Of a stretch of DNA of 64,000 nucleotides, positions 9,204 through 18,226 are shown piece by piece. Every line of letters begins with the position of its first letter. Position 1 is the first letter of the stretch. The position numbers were made by a program, and so were the translations under genes. The notes beneath the pieces were generated by a model that was not told where the DNA came from, ran no database searches, and was given only the letters and a program-made list of their open reading frames with translations. The DNA lies in NCBI RefSeq assembly GCF_900638385.1, contig NZ_LR134510.1, positions 744,001 through 808,000 on the forward strand, written 5' to 3'. This DNA comes from Actinobacillus delphinicola (GTDB taxonomy: Bacteria > Pseudomonadota > Gammaproteobacteria > Enterobacterales > Pasteurellaceae).

Positions 9204-10502
9204 ATGTTTGAAAAATTGAAATATAAAGTAGGTAAATGGCTACCAAGCGACCAAGCCTTTCTGAATCATTGGTTAAAGAAATTTGCACAGGATGCAGATA
9301 ATACTGATACGAAATTATATCCGCCTGTACAAATGCTCAAAGATCTAATTGAAAGCGATCCTTTACTTAAAGAAAAATTCCAAGACATGTTTTCTGAAGT
9401 ACCAGACAAGCCAAGATACCAAACCAGTGAATATCAACATTGTCCAGTCAAAAACTACGACCAAATGTTGCGTTTAATTAACCATGTTATGACCCATGCA
9501 CCAGAATTTAATGAAACAGGTCTAGTCGGTTTCCCAATTAACGCAATTTTAGACTGGGCAATGGGAACAAAAGCAGGTTATGAGGTTTTCCTTGATCCCC
9601 GTGTAAATGATTGTTTCCGTGCTATTCTGAATTACTGGGGAGATTTTCTTGCATCAGAAAAATCTGCTTATATCTTAAATACCAGTCCAACTGGCTGGCT
9701 TAATCCAACTGCCATGAAAGAAGTGACCAAAGCAGCATTTGGTGATGACTTCTTAAAAATCTTTGAAACCCCAAATCAAGATATTGAACAACGTTTTGGT
9801 TTCACTTCTTGGGATGAATATTTTACCCGCCGTTTTAAACCGGGCGTGCGTCCTGTTGCCGCACCAGGTGATGACAGTATCGTGGTAAATGCGTGTGAAT
9901 CTGCACCTTATCGTACAGTCACCAATGTGAAAAAAACAGATAAATATTGGATTAAAGGTCAACCTTATTCACTTGAAAACATTTTAAATAAAGACGACCT
10001 AACCGATAAATTTGTTGGTGGTACTATTTACCAAGCTTTCCTTAGCGCCTTAAGCTACCACCGTTGGCATGCTCCTATCAGTGGTACCGTTGTCAAAGCC
10101 TATAATATTTATGGTACTTATTATTCTGAAAACTACTACGAAGGTTTTGCGGATGGTGATCAAGTAGATAGTTCTGCACCAAATGATTCGCAAGCCTATA
10201 TTGCTGAAGTGGCATCACGTGCGGTAATCATTTTTGAAGCAGACAATAAAGATATCGGCTTACTCGCTTTCGTTGCTGTCGGTATGGCAGAAGTTTCTTC
10301 TAACGAAATCACAGTCAAAGTTGGTCAACATGTTAATAAAGGTGATGAAATTGGTATGTTCCACTTTGGTGGCTCAACTCATCTCCTTATTTTCCAACCA
10401 GATGTACAAGTCGATTTTGATCTCCACGGTCAAGAACCAAGCCTATCAAGCAGCAATATTCCGCTTTGTAGCAAAATCGCCAGTGTTTCTAAAAAAGCAT
10501 AA
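9204..10502 (+). CDS. Phosphatidylserine-decarboxylase-fold protein, PsiD-like group (putative amino-acid decarboxylase)
   Basis: A 432-residue protein. The AAGGAG site seven bases before the ATG at 9204 decides the start. The N-terminal half (about residues 35-200) matches the accessory domain of long PSD-family enzymes. The C-terminal half is the catalytic fold: SYHRWHAP with His286 and His289, FEADNKDIGL, and FHFGGST where self-cleavage between Gly390 and Ser391 would create the pyruvoyl group. It is much longer than proteobacterial Psd (about 300 residues), and the Psd motif DYHR is SYHR here. Remembered fungal L-tryptophan decarboxylase PsiD (AYHRWHAP, FHFGGSS) is closer than E. coli Psd. 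An amino acid is therefore a likelier substrate than phosphatidylserine, but this is inference. No transmembrane or signal segment is seen. Confidence 0.78.
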   Translation: MFEKLKYKVGKWLPSDQAFLNHWLKKFAQDADNTDTKLYPPVQMLKDLIESDPLLKEKFQDMFSEVPDKPRYQTSEYQHCPVKNYDQMLRLINHVMTHAPEFNETGLVGFPINAILDWAMGTKAGYEVFLDPRVNDCFRAILNYWGDFLASEKSAYILNTSPTGWLNPTAMKEVTKAAFGDDFLKIFETPNQDIEQRFGFTSWDEYFTRRFKPGVRPVAAPGDDSIVVNACESAPYRTVTNVKKTDKYWIKGQPYSLENILNKDDLTDKFVGGTIYQAFLSALSYHRWHAPISGTVVKAYNIYGTYYSENYYEGFADGDQVDSSAPNDSQAYIAEVASRAVIIFEADNKDIGLLAFVAVGMAEVSSNEITVKVGQHVNKGDEIGMFHFGGSTHLLIFQPDVQVDFDLHGQEPSLSSSNIPLCSKIASVSKKA

Positions 10503-10524
10503 TTGATCCTCTATGCGTTAACGT

Positions 10525-10557
10525 AAAAGCCAAAATCTCTGATTTTGGCTTTTTTTC
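10525..10557 (+). terminator. Terminator after the PSD-fold gene
   Basis: AAAAGCCAAAATC and GATTTTGGCTTTT arms surround a three-base loop, followed by T residues. Confidence 0.88.
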
Positions 10558-10565
10558 TATTTTCT

Positions 10566-10597
10566 AAAAAATTTTTCCGAAAAATGGGGCGTAATTT
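10566..10597 (-). repeat. ACGCC dispersed repeat, single copy
   Basis: On the minus strand it reads TTACGCCCCATTTTTCGG followed by an A5T6 tract. It lies just upstream of a TATAAT box (10601-10606) and covers the -35 position of the ABC exporter promoter. Confidence 0.75.
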
Positions 10598-10600
10598 AGT

Positions 10601-10648
10601 TATAATAAGAATAAGTCGGATAATCATTTGCATTCGGCTTATTTTTTT
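10601..10648 (+). promoter_or_regulatory. Promoter and terminator-like leader hairpin of the ABC exporter operon
   Basis: A TATAAT at 10601-10606 is followed, at or just after the expected start point, by ATAAGTCG...CGGCTTAT arms (10611-10642) and seven T residues. The hairpin has the shape of an intrinsic terminator located before the gene rather than after one, which suggests attenuation or control of leader RNA. The -35 element is poor. Confidence 0.45.
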
Positions 10649-10675
10649 AGTTATATTTTTTTAGAGTATTTCGTT

Positions 10676-12424
10676 ATGATGATAGATAAACGTCTTATAA
10701 ATACCGTACCTGATAGTAAAAAATGGATTGCTATCAATGTGATATGGAACTGGATTGCATTAATTGGCGGCATCATCAGTGCCGTCATTTTTGCAGATTT
10801 ATTACAAGCTGCCTATAAGCAAAATTTACATTTATGGAGTACAATCTTGTTATGTATTTTGCTTATTTTTGCATTAATTTTACGTGCATTTGCAGGGAAA
10901 ATGGCAGTTAATGCCTCTTATCGTGCAAGTACTAATGTTAAACATCATCTTCGCAGTTTAATTTACAATAAAATCGCAGAAATGCCGTTGAACCAAGTAC
11001 AAGCACAATCAACTTCCTCCATTATTCAAGTTGCCTCCGAGGGCGTCGAACAATTAGAAATTTATTTTGGGCGTTATTTACCCCAGCTGTTCTATAGCTT
11101 ACTTGCCCCGCTCACACTTTTTATCTTTTTAGTCTTTTTCAATGCTCCAACGGCGATCGTACTACTCATTTGTGTCCCACTTATTCCAATGTCGATCATT
11201 GCTGTTAATAAAATTGCTAAAAAACTTTTAGCTAAATATTGGGCGATTTACGTCGGTTTAGGGAGTAGTTTTTTAGATAATTTACAAGGACTTATTACCT
11301 TAAAAATTTATCAAGATGATGCGCATAAGGCTAAAGTCATGGATAAAGAAGCGGAAACATTTCGCACCGTGACGATGAAAGTCCTCACTATGCAATTAAA
11401 TTCAGTTTCACTAATGGATTTATTAGCTTACGGTGGCTCAGCGGTTGGGATCATTACGGCTTTATATCAGTTTAAAGTGGGTGCAATCACAATTTTAGGC
11501 GTGATTTTATTTATTCTATTAGCCTCTGAGTTTTTCATTCCTTTGCGTCTGCTTGGATCCTTCTTCCATGTGGCGATGAATGGTAAAGCGGCAAGCGATA
11601 AAATTTTTACGCTCCTCGATACGCCAATTGAACAAAATCCACAGGCAACAGCATTCCAACATCCACATGATGTCAATATTGTGGTGAATGATGTTACTTT
11701 TGGATATACCAAAGAAAAAATGGCGATCAATCATCTCAGTTTAAAAATTAATGCTAATCAACTCACTGTTTTTGTGGGAGAAAGTGGCTGTGGAAAATCC
11801 ACGCTTGTTTCTCTATTGATGGGCTTTAACAAAGCTAATCACGGGGAAATTCTCTTTAATCATCAAAATATTAATGACATTACTCGTCAATCTTTCTATG
11901 AACACGTCGCACTAGTGAGCCACAGTAGCTATATTTTCAAAGGTTCTCTTCGCGAAAATATGCTAATGGCACAAATCAATGCAACAGATGAAGGCATTTA
12001 CCAAGTGTTAGAAGAAGTCAATCTCGCCCATTTTGTACGCGAGAATGGTGGCTTAGACATGCCACTTTTAAGCCGTGGTAGTAATCTTTCTGGCGGTCAA
12101 ATTCAACGTCTTGCCCTTGCACGTGCTTTACTACACGACACTTCTGTTTACATTTTTGATGAGGCCACCAGCAATATTGATGTAGAAAGTGAAGAAATTA
12201 TTTTAAGTTTCATTCAAAAATTGAAGACAACTAAAACCATTATCATGATTTCACACCGCTTAGCCAATGCCGTCGGAGCAGATCAAATTTATGTATTAGA
12301 TCATGGTCAATGCATTGAACAGGGTACCCACCAACAATTAATGGAACAAAAAGGCGATTATTTCCAAATGTTTACTCAACAACAGCATTTAGAACAAATT
12401 AGACAGGGGGCAAACCATGCGTAA
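10676..12424 (+). CDS. Heterodimeric ABC exporter subunit 1 (CydD-like, membrane-ATPase fusion)
   Basis: A 582-residue half-transporter: six membrane segments in about residues 20-310, then an ABC ATPase domain. Walker A is GESGCGKST, the signature is canonical LSGGQIQRLALARALL, and Walker B ends in IFDEATSNID with the catalytic Glu. The architecture is that of CydD, which exports thiols and haem-related compounds for cytochrome bd assembly. The N-terminus does not match the classical gammaproteobacterial CydD I remember and looks closer to Firmicute-type CydCD pairs. The next gene overlaps by eight bases, so the two subunits are made together. The ATG at 10676 is preferred because residues before it lack family similarity. 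Substrate unknown. Confidence 0.8.
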   Translation: MMIDKRLINTVPDSKKWIAINVIWNWIALIGGIISAVIFADLLQAAYKQNLHLWSTILLCILLIFALILRAFAGKMAVNASYRASTNVKHHLRSLIYNKIAEMPLNQVQAQSTSSIIQVASEGVEQLEIYFGRYLPQLFYSLLAPLTLFIFLVFFNAPTAIVLLICVPLIPMSIIAVNKIAKKLLAKYWAIYVGLGSSFLDNLQGLITLKIYQDDAHKAKVMDKEAETFRTVTMKVLTMQLNSVSLMDLLAYGGSAVGIITALYQFKVGAITILGVILFILLASEFFIPLRLLGSFFHVAMNGKAASDKIFTLLDTPIEQNPQATAFQHPHDVNIVVNDVTFGYTKEKMAINHLSLKINANQLTVFVGESGCGKSTLVSLLMGFNKANHGEILFNHQNINDITRQSFYEHVALVSHSSYIFKGSLRENMLMAQINATDEGIYQVLEEVNLAHFVRENGGLDMPLLSRGSNLSGGQIQRLALARALLHDTSVYIFDEATSNIDVESEEIILSFIQKLKTTKTIIMISHRLANAVGADQIYVLDHGQCIEQGTHQQLMEQKGDYFQMFTQQQHLEQIRQGANHA

Positions 12425-14075
12425 GAATGGATTTTTAGTGATGTGGCAATTGCTCGCATTAGTCAAACCTCTTTCTCACATTATGGCGTTCACCATTACC
12501 ATGGGGGTACTAGGATTTTTAAGTGCCATCTTTATCATGGTTTTTGGTGCCATCGGTCTTGTTGACTTATTAGGATTCCATACTCATTTTTCCTTTAGTG
12601 CAGTGATTGGCATTCTTATCGCGTTAGCCGTTGCGCGCGGTGTGTTACGTTATTTGGAACAAATGTCAGGGCATTATATTGCCTTTAAACTCCTTGCCCT
12701 ACTTCGGGATAAAGTCTTTGGCGCATTGCGTAAATTAGCTTTTGTTAAATTACAAGGTAAAGAGGCGGGGCAATTATTATCGTTAGTGACCAATGATATT
12801 GAATTACTTGAAGTCTTCTACGCACATACCATTGCGCCAGTAATGATTGCCATCATTACCTCATTAATTCTCCTCGGTATTTTTGCACACATTTCATTGT
12901 GGTTTACGCTTATTGCGCTGTTAGCGTATCTCACCATCGGATTCTTCTTACCGATTTTCACGACGAAAATGGCACGCAATGATGGGCGTAAATATCGTGA
13001 ATTAGTTGGTGAAATGAATGATTACTTCCTAGATAGCATTCGAGGAATGAAAGAAATCCAGCTTTTTGGACATGAAAAAATCCGTGATAAAAACATTCAA
13101 CGTCGCAGCCAAGCGATTGATGACGCTTTCTTAAAAATTAAAGAGCAAGAAGGAAAAGTCCGTGCTTATACTGAAATTGCTGTTTCTGGCTTTAATATTT
13201 TAATTCTCATCACAGGTCTTATCTTATTTGCAACGAGTACAATTAATTTTGTCGGATTATTAGTTGGGGTGATTTTATTAATGTCGAGTTATGGTCCTGT
13301 CATCGCCATTTCTAACTTGTCTAATAATCTCTTACAAACCTTAGCTAGCGGTGAGCGTGTGTTAGCATTATTACAAGAAGAGCCTGAACTTAAAGATGTC
13401 ATTCACGGTAAAGACTTACACGATGTCCACCAACTACGTGTCGATCACGTGAATTTTGCCTATCAAACCGAAAATATCCTCACCGATATGCACTTTGCGG
13501 TAAAAAAAGGTGAGATTTTAGGTATCCATGGACGCAGTGGCAGTGGTAAATCTACCCTGCTTAAACTTATCATGCGTTTTTATGATCCAAGCGCAGGGGA
13601 AATTTTCTTTGATGATATCAATTTAAAAGATATCAATACGCAGAGCCTACGCGATCATATTGCTTACATTACCCAACAAACTTATATTTTCAATGAAAGC
13701 ATTTATGACAACATTCACATGGCAAAACGTAGCGCAACTCGTGAAGAAGTCATTGAGGCAGCCCAAAAAGCCAATATTCATGATTTTATTATGAGTTTGC
13801 CTAATGGCTATGACACGATCGTGACTGAGATGGGTAATAGTTTATCTGATGGTGAAAAACAACGCATCGGCATTGCTCGAGCCTTCTTGCACAATGCACC
13901 TATTATTTTACTGGATGAACCAACCAGTAATTTAGATAGCTTAAATGAAGCTTTGATTTTACAAGCTTTATTACAAGAAAAGCAGGATAAAATCATTATC
14001 CTAGTGAGCCATCGTCAATCCACCATGGCAATTTGTGATAAGCAAATTCGGGTTGAAAATGGGCGACAATCTTAA
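12417..14075 (+). CDS. Heterodimeric ABC exporter subunit 2 (CydC-like, membrane-ATPase fusion)
   Basis: A 552-residue partner of the preceding subunit with six membrane segments and an ABC domain. Walker A is GRSGSGKST and Walker B LLDEPTSNLD, but the signature motif is LSDGEKQR, where the second signature Gly is Asp. The first subunit has canonical LSGGQ, so the two composite ATP sites are probably unequal, as in many heterodimeric exporters. It starts inside the end of the first subunit (ATGCGTAA overlap). A bidirectional terminator follows. Thiol export for the respiratory chain is possible by analogy with CydDC but unproven. Confidence 0.8.
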   Translation: MRKNGFLVMWQLLALVKPLSHIMAFTITMGVLGFLSAIFIMVFGAIGLVDLLGFHTHFSFSAVIGILIALAVARGVLRYLEQMSGHYIAFKLLALLRDKVFGALRKLAFVKLQGKEAGQLLSLVTNDIELLEVFYAHTIAPVMIAIITSLILLGIFAHISLWFTLIALLAYLTIGFFLPIFTTKMARNDGRKYRELVGEMNDYFLDSIRGMKEIQLFGHEKIRDKNIQRRSQAIDDAFLKIKEQEGKVRAYTEIAVSGFNILILITGLILFATSTINFVGLLVGVILLMSSYGPVIAISNLSNNLLQTLASGERVLALLQEEPELKDVIHGKDLHDVHQLRVDHVNFAYQTENILTDMHFAVKKGEILGIHGRSGSGKSTLLKLIMRFYDPSAGEIFFDDINLKDINTQSLRDHIAYITQQTYIFNESIYDNIHMAKRSATREEVIEAAQKANIHDFIMSLPNGYDTIVTEMGNSLSDGEKQRIGIARAFLHNAPIILLDEPTSNLDSLNEALILQALLQEKQDKIIILVSHRQSTMAICDKQIRVENGRQS

Positions 14076-14078
14076 TTG

Positions 14079-14110
14079 ATCACGCCCCATTTTTCGCAAA
14101 AATTTATGTG
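14079..14110 (+). repeat. ACGCC dispersed repeat, single copy
   Basis: Reads ATCACGCCCCATTTTTCG then CAAAAATTTATG, close to the consensus. It directly follows the exporter stop codon and precedes the shared terminator. Confidence 0.85.
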
Positions 14111-14120
14111 ATTTATAATA

Positions 14121-14146
14121 AAAAACCGCCAATTCGGCGGTTTTTC
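14121..14146. terminator. Bidirectional terminator between exporter operon and tamB
   Basis: AAAAACCGCC and GGCGGTTTTT arms with an AATTC loop have A and T runs on both sides, suiting the convergent genes. Confidence 0.9.
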
Positions 14147-14159
14147 TATTAGTGCATAA

Positions 14160-17100
14160 TTAAATATCAAACTGGTAGAATAAATCCACGGCTTGGTTTA
14201 CGCCTGAAACGGTTTGCAGATAAAGTCGAGGCAATAAGCGTAAACGTAACGTTAACTCTGCCAAGCCCGTAAATAATCCCACACCGTAACGTACTTGTAA
14301 GCGATCTGTGATATCACCACTCACTGAAACTTGAGATTTATTTCCTGTACCCGTCGTTCCTACATTGAGATTTTGAATACCAAAGAACTTACCAATACTG
14401 CTTACCGCACTCCCCGTCTGTGCAAGACTCATTGAAAGTAATGCCGCACTTAACGAATCGCGAGCACCCGTTCCATCATTACTATCCAATGAATGTCCAG
14501 TAATTAAGTAAGACAATGCCTGATCATCGGACATACTTGGAATGGTATATACCTTAATTATTGGTTTATCCGCATAACCTGACACACGTAAACCTGCCAC
14601 AACATCCGTATCAATCATTTCGCTACGATTTCGGATTGCGTCTAAGTTAATCATTGGTCGTCCTGGAATACCAGAGAAACCTAACGATCCCTTTTTAATC
14701 ACAAGATTTTGTCCGTAGGCTTTGAAACTACCTTTTTCTAGGTTTATTTGCCCATAAAGCCCTAGAATGCCATGTTGTTGCGAAAGGGATAAAGTCCCTA
14801 CCAGATCAGTATCTAATCCATATGCTTTTAAATTCACATCATCACCAATATTAATCGTAATCCGTGAAAGCATACGTCGCCCTTCCGTATCAAGTTGCCC
14901 TTTCGTTAAGGCTAAAATTTTACGCTCATCTGTTTTATTTGGTCCATCTAAGATGATTAAATCTGGACTAACACTGACCCCATTATCAGGTAATTGTTTG
15001 ATAATAATTCTTGCCCATGGAATATCAACATTCCCCCAAAGCAATAGATCTTTCGGAGTCACCATCGCTGTTACATTTGGTGTCACTTTCATTTCTACCT
15101 GACTTGGGGCTAACGGCACATTCAAATAGAAATCTTTGGCCGTCACATTCACTCTACCAAAATATTGTTCCAAGCTACTCCAACGTGCTACCCCATTTAA
15201 GTTCAATGTACTTTGTGGCGTTTTAATATTCCCACTTAGTTTCGCATCTTGACCATTTAATGCTAGGAGTACGTTACCATTATTAATATCAAACGGTAAT
15301 GCTTTAAGATTTGCACGGGCATTTTTAACCCCTATTTTGCCATTTAATAATGGATTCGCTAACGTACCAGCAAAATGCACATCGGCAAAAACATCCCCTT
15401 GTACATTTTCATCACCCGATAAAATTTGTTTTACTAGAGAAAGCGAAACGTTATTAATATTGGCGCTACCTGATAAGGTTCTATCTTTTTGTAAATGATC
15501 AACATTTAAGGCTAAATCAATATTTCCATAACGGCGATATCCACTCGCATAAGGATTATAAAGCTGTACGTTTGCTGTTGTATGTAACGTATCATTTGCT
15601 AGTTCTGCTTTGATGTTGGCTTGAGGGAACCCAACTTGGAAATAACGATAATCTATCCGTTGAGCAATATGTAAATCACGTCCATTTATATTTAATTTCA
15701 CTTGTGGAGCATGATCTGGTGCCCATTTTGCCTCACCATTTGCCGTCACTACGCCTAAAAAACGCTCTTGCGGTAAAAATGCATTCAGAATATCTAAATT
15801 TAAATTTTTCAGATTAAATGCTACTTCACCACGTTTACCTACCTGCATTGGACGAGGAAAACATAAACTGGCTCGATTGTTCAACAAACAACTCATATTG
15901 ATACGAGCATCCCCATCAGGTAGTCGATAAACCATATTAACAGGTTTATCAATCCACCATTTACCGACTGGTGTATCTAAATTCAGTGTAGATAATACCG
16001 CCTGCCATTCTGATAAAGATTTTTTATATGAGCCATTTAATTTAAGCGACAATGCAAATGGGTTACCCGTAGAAGTCAGGGTAAGATGATGATCTTTCTC
16101 ATCTCCATTAGCAATTAAATCAATACGAGAGAAATTTATTTTTTGAAAATCCAAATCACGGATTGCAAGATTAATCTTACCTTGCAAAGTACGCATATCT
16201 TGGACATTACCATTTAAATCTAATTGAGCTAATTTAAAAGTTTCAAACTGAATATTTCGACCTTTTAAATCAGCATGTGCTGTCAGATCTTCACCTTTAC
16301 CGTCTATTGACACTTTACCTTTAATATTCGCCTGTAAAGTTGGCAATAACCCACTCAAATCGGGGGCATCAATATCCATTAAAAGATGCGTTTTTTCACT
16401 TAATTCACCTTGCAACTTAATGTAATTTTTCTGATAAACCAGATCAAATTTTGGAACCGAAACCCAATGTGGGCGTGCATCAAAATGTGTATCAAGCGAG
16501 AATTTGCGATGCGATATTTCACCAGAGAGGGAAATTTGAGGCGCATCCATCGCCCAATTATCATCGTAGAAATTAGAAAAACCGTTATAAGTTACAAGAC
16601 CAGATAGTGTGCTATCAAATCCTTTCAATTTTGCTAAAGGTGCAACATTTGGATAAAGGTATTTATTTAAATTAAAATTGTTTAACTTTAACTGCGATTG
16701 CCATTTTAATTGGTTGCGCCAGCTCAACTCCCCTTTCAACCATAATTTACTTTGATTATTTACATCCAAATCAAGTTGCGCAATTTTTACTTCTGACATA
16801 TCGCCAGATACTTCGGCAGAAAGAGGCGCTGTTTTAATATTTTCACCTAAGAACAAGCCCTTAATTGTGCCTTTATAACCAATTAAACTTCCAGCAAGTT
16901 GAATATCTACATTTTTAAATTTGTACGGATGCAAGGCTGTCTTATCAAATGGATATTGAAGATGCGGGCTTTGAATATTTAACGTAAATGGCATCGTATC
17001 CGCTGTCAATTCAACCTGTCCATCTACATTCATATCCAATGCGCCTGTAGTGTGAAGTTTCAAGGTACTATTACCATTTAACTGCCCAGTTGCCACAAGT

Positions 17101-18212
17101 TTTAACGTATTAGGTTGAGATAAGAATAAATGCGTCCAACCTATATCATTAAAATAATGTTGGTCAGAAAGCGGAGTGAAATTTCCAGATAACGTCAATG
17201 CAAAAGGATAACTGCCACGGGTTTTTATATATCCTGTGGCTTGAACTTCAGCAATAGGGCTTTTTATCCATAACTTTTGCAAACGAATATCTGAATTTTG
17301 CGCATTCGCTTTTAAAATAAATTCTGATACGACAACTTGATCAGAGCCTTTTTCACTTTGTTTAAATGTCCAATTAGCCCCTGCTAAAGATTCGATATGA
17401 ATAGCAAAAGGAAGTTGAAAATCATTTAATGAAAATAATGGACCAGAAAAACGTTTTTGAATCGCCGTCCAATCAACGGGTTTAGGCTGTTTTTTTGCAT
17501 AATTTTTTTCGTTTTTTGGGGCGTGTTGTGATGATTTTTCCAAATTTTCAACTTTCTGCACTACCTGCGATGCTGCCTTTGGTGCTTTATTCTGTTTTGA
17601 AATTGATTTAGGAAAATCAAGTAAAAGATCATCAATAGAAGTCGGCGCAAGGGTCAACCCCGTTTTGTTATTTAATGTTAATGCCGTCTGGAAATTACCT
17701 AATGCAATTTTGTCGCCATTTGGAAGAGCAAACTGTAAGTCATTAACTAAAACATGTTGAACATTAATCGCAAAGGGTAAAGTAAACTTTCCTGATGATT
17801 CTTCTTTTTTCTTATTTGGCTGCTGTGGTGTTGTTTTTAATAAAGTAATAACAGGCTGTTTGAAGACTACATTACCGATGTTTAACGTTTTATCTCGCCA
17901 TAAGTCATTAATCGAAATTTGTAAATCTGCTTGTGCTACATGAACATTAATAGATGAATTTTGATAATTAATATCAACCAGTTTCAATCCTTGTGGTTGC
18001 CATAAATTACCCTCCACCTGACCAATATGTAAATCAGACATGAGGGAATCAATCCAATGAAATAGACGATGTTGCCCACTAGTTGTACCGAGTAGAAAAA
18101 GGAAAAATAAAATAAGCGCCGCAAAAAATGCAACAATACCCGCTAAACATTTGCAGTATAAATGTTTTTTCGGTGCCGCTTTGGGTGTTTTTTTATCTGT
18201 TTTTTCTTCCAT
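14160..18212 (-). CDS. tamB: Translocation and assembly module protein TamB
   Basis: A 1350-residue AsmA-like protein, anchored by one N-terminal inner-membrane helix (about residues 23-45) and reaching across the periplasm as a long beta-rich groove. The C-terminal DUF490/TamB domain is visible, ending in the aromatic DLFYQFDI. With TamA it helps insert some outer-membrane proteins and has been linked to phospholipid transport. A low-complexity K/Q/N/A-rich linker at about residues 210-250 is unlike the rest and contains a copy of the ACGCC repeat. tamA lies 14 bases upstream, so the two are one operon. Confidence 0.93.
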   Translation of the reverse strand: MEEKTDKKTPKAAPKKHLYCKCLAGIVAFFAALILFFLFLLGTTSGQHRLFHWIDSLMSDLHIGQVEGNLWQPQGLKLVDINYQNSSINVHVAQADLQISINDLWRDKTLNIGNVVFKQPVITLLKTTPQQPNKKKEESSGKFTLPFAINVQHVLVNDLQFALPNGDKIALGNFQTALTLNNKTGLTLAPTSIDDLLLDFPKSISKQNKAPKAASQVVQKVENLEKSSQHAPKNEKNYAKKQPKPVDWTAIQKRFSGPLFSLNDFQLPFAIHIESLAGANWTFKQSEKGSDQVVVSEFILKANAQNSDIRLQKLWIKSPIAEVQATGYIKTRGSYPFALTLSGNFTPLSDQHYFNDIGWTHLFLSQPNTLKLVATGQLNGNSTLKLHTTGALDMNVDGQVELTADTMPFTLNIQSPHLQYPFDKTALHPYKFKNVDIQLAGSLIGYKGTIKGLFLGENIKTAPLSAEVSGDMSEVKIAQLDLDVNNQSKLWLKGELSWRNQLKWQSQLKLNNFNLNKYLYPNVAPLAKLKGFDSTLSGLVTYNGFSNFYDDNWAMDAPQISLSGEISHRKFSLDTHFDARPHWVSVPKFDLVYQKNYIKLQGELSEKTHLLMDIDAPDLSGLLPTLQANIKGKVSIDGKGEDLTAHADLKGRNIQFETFKLAQLDLNGNVQDMRTLQGKINLAIRDLDFQKINFSRIDLIANGDEKDHHLTLTSTGNPFALSLKLNGSYKKSLSEWQAVLSTLNLDTPVGKWWIDKPVNMVYRLPDGDARINMSCLLNNRASLCFPRPMQVGKRGEVAFNLKNLNLDILNAFLPQERFLGVVTANGEAKWAPDHAPQVKLNINGRDLHIAQRIDYRYFQVGFPQANIKAELANDTLHTTANVQLYNPYASGYRRYGNIDLALNVDHLQKDRTLSGSANINNVSLSLVKQILSGDENVQGDVFADVHFAGTLANPLLNGKIGVKNARANLKALPFDINNGNVLLALNGQDAKLSGNIKTPQSTLNLNGVARWSSLEQYFGRVNVTAKDFYLNVPLAPSQVEMKVTPNVTAMVTPKDLLLWGNVDIPWARIIIKQLPDNGVSVSPDLIILDGPNKTDERKILALTKGQLDTEGRRMLSRITINIGDDVNLKAYGLDTDLVGTLSLSQQHGILGLYGQINLEKGSFKAYGQNLVIKKGSLGFSGIPGRPMINLDAIRNRSEMIDTDVVAGLRVSGYADKPIIKVYTIPSMSDDQALSYLITGHSLDSNDGTGARDSLSAALLSMSLAQTGSAVSSIGKFFGIQNLNVGTTGTGNKSQVSVSGDITDRLQVRYGVGLFTGLAELTLRLRLLPRLYLQTVSGVNQAVDLFYQFDI
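17497..17530 (-). repeat. ACGCC dispersed repeat inside tamB
   Basis: On the minus strand it reads AACACGCCCCAAAAAACG followed by an A-rich tail. It falls in the Lys/Asn-rich linker of TamB, a place that tolerates sequence change. Confidence 0.65.
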
Positions 18213-18226
18213 CTGTATAACCTAAA

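Noticed and set aside
11480-11510. AATCACAATTTTAGGCGTGATTTT in the ABC exporter gene as a repeat copy
   Set aside because: It shares GGCGTGA but the A/T tract spacing is wrong; probably chance in A/T-rich coding DNA.
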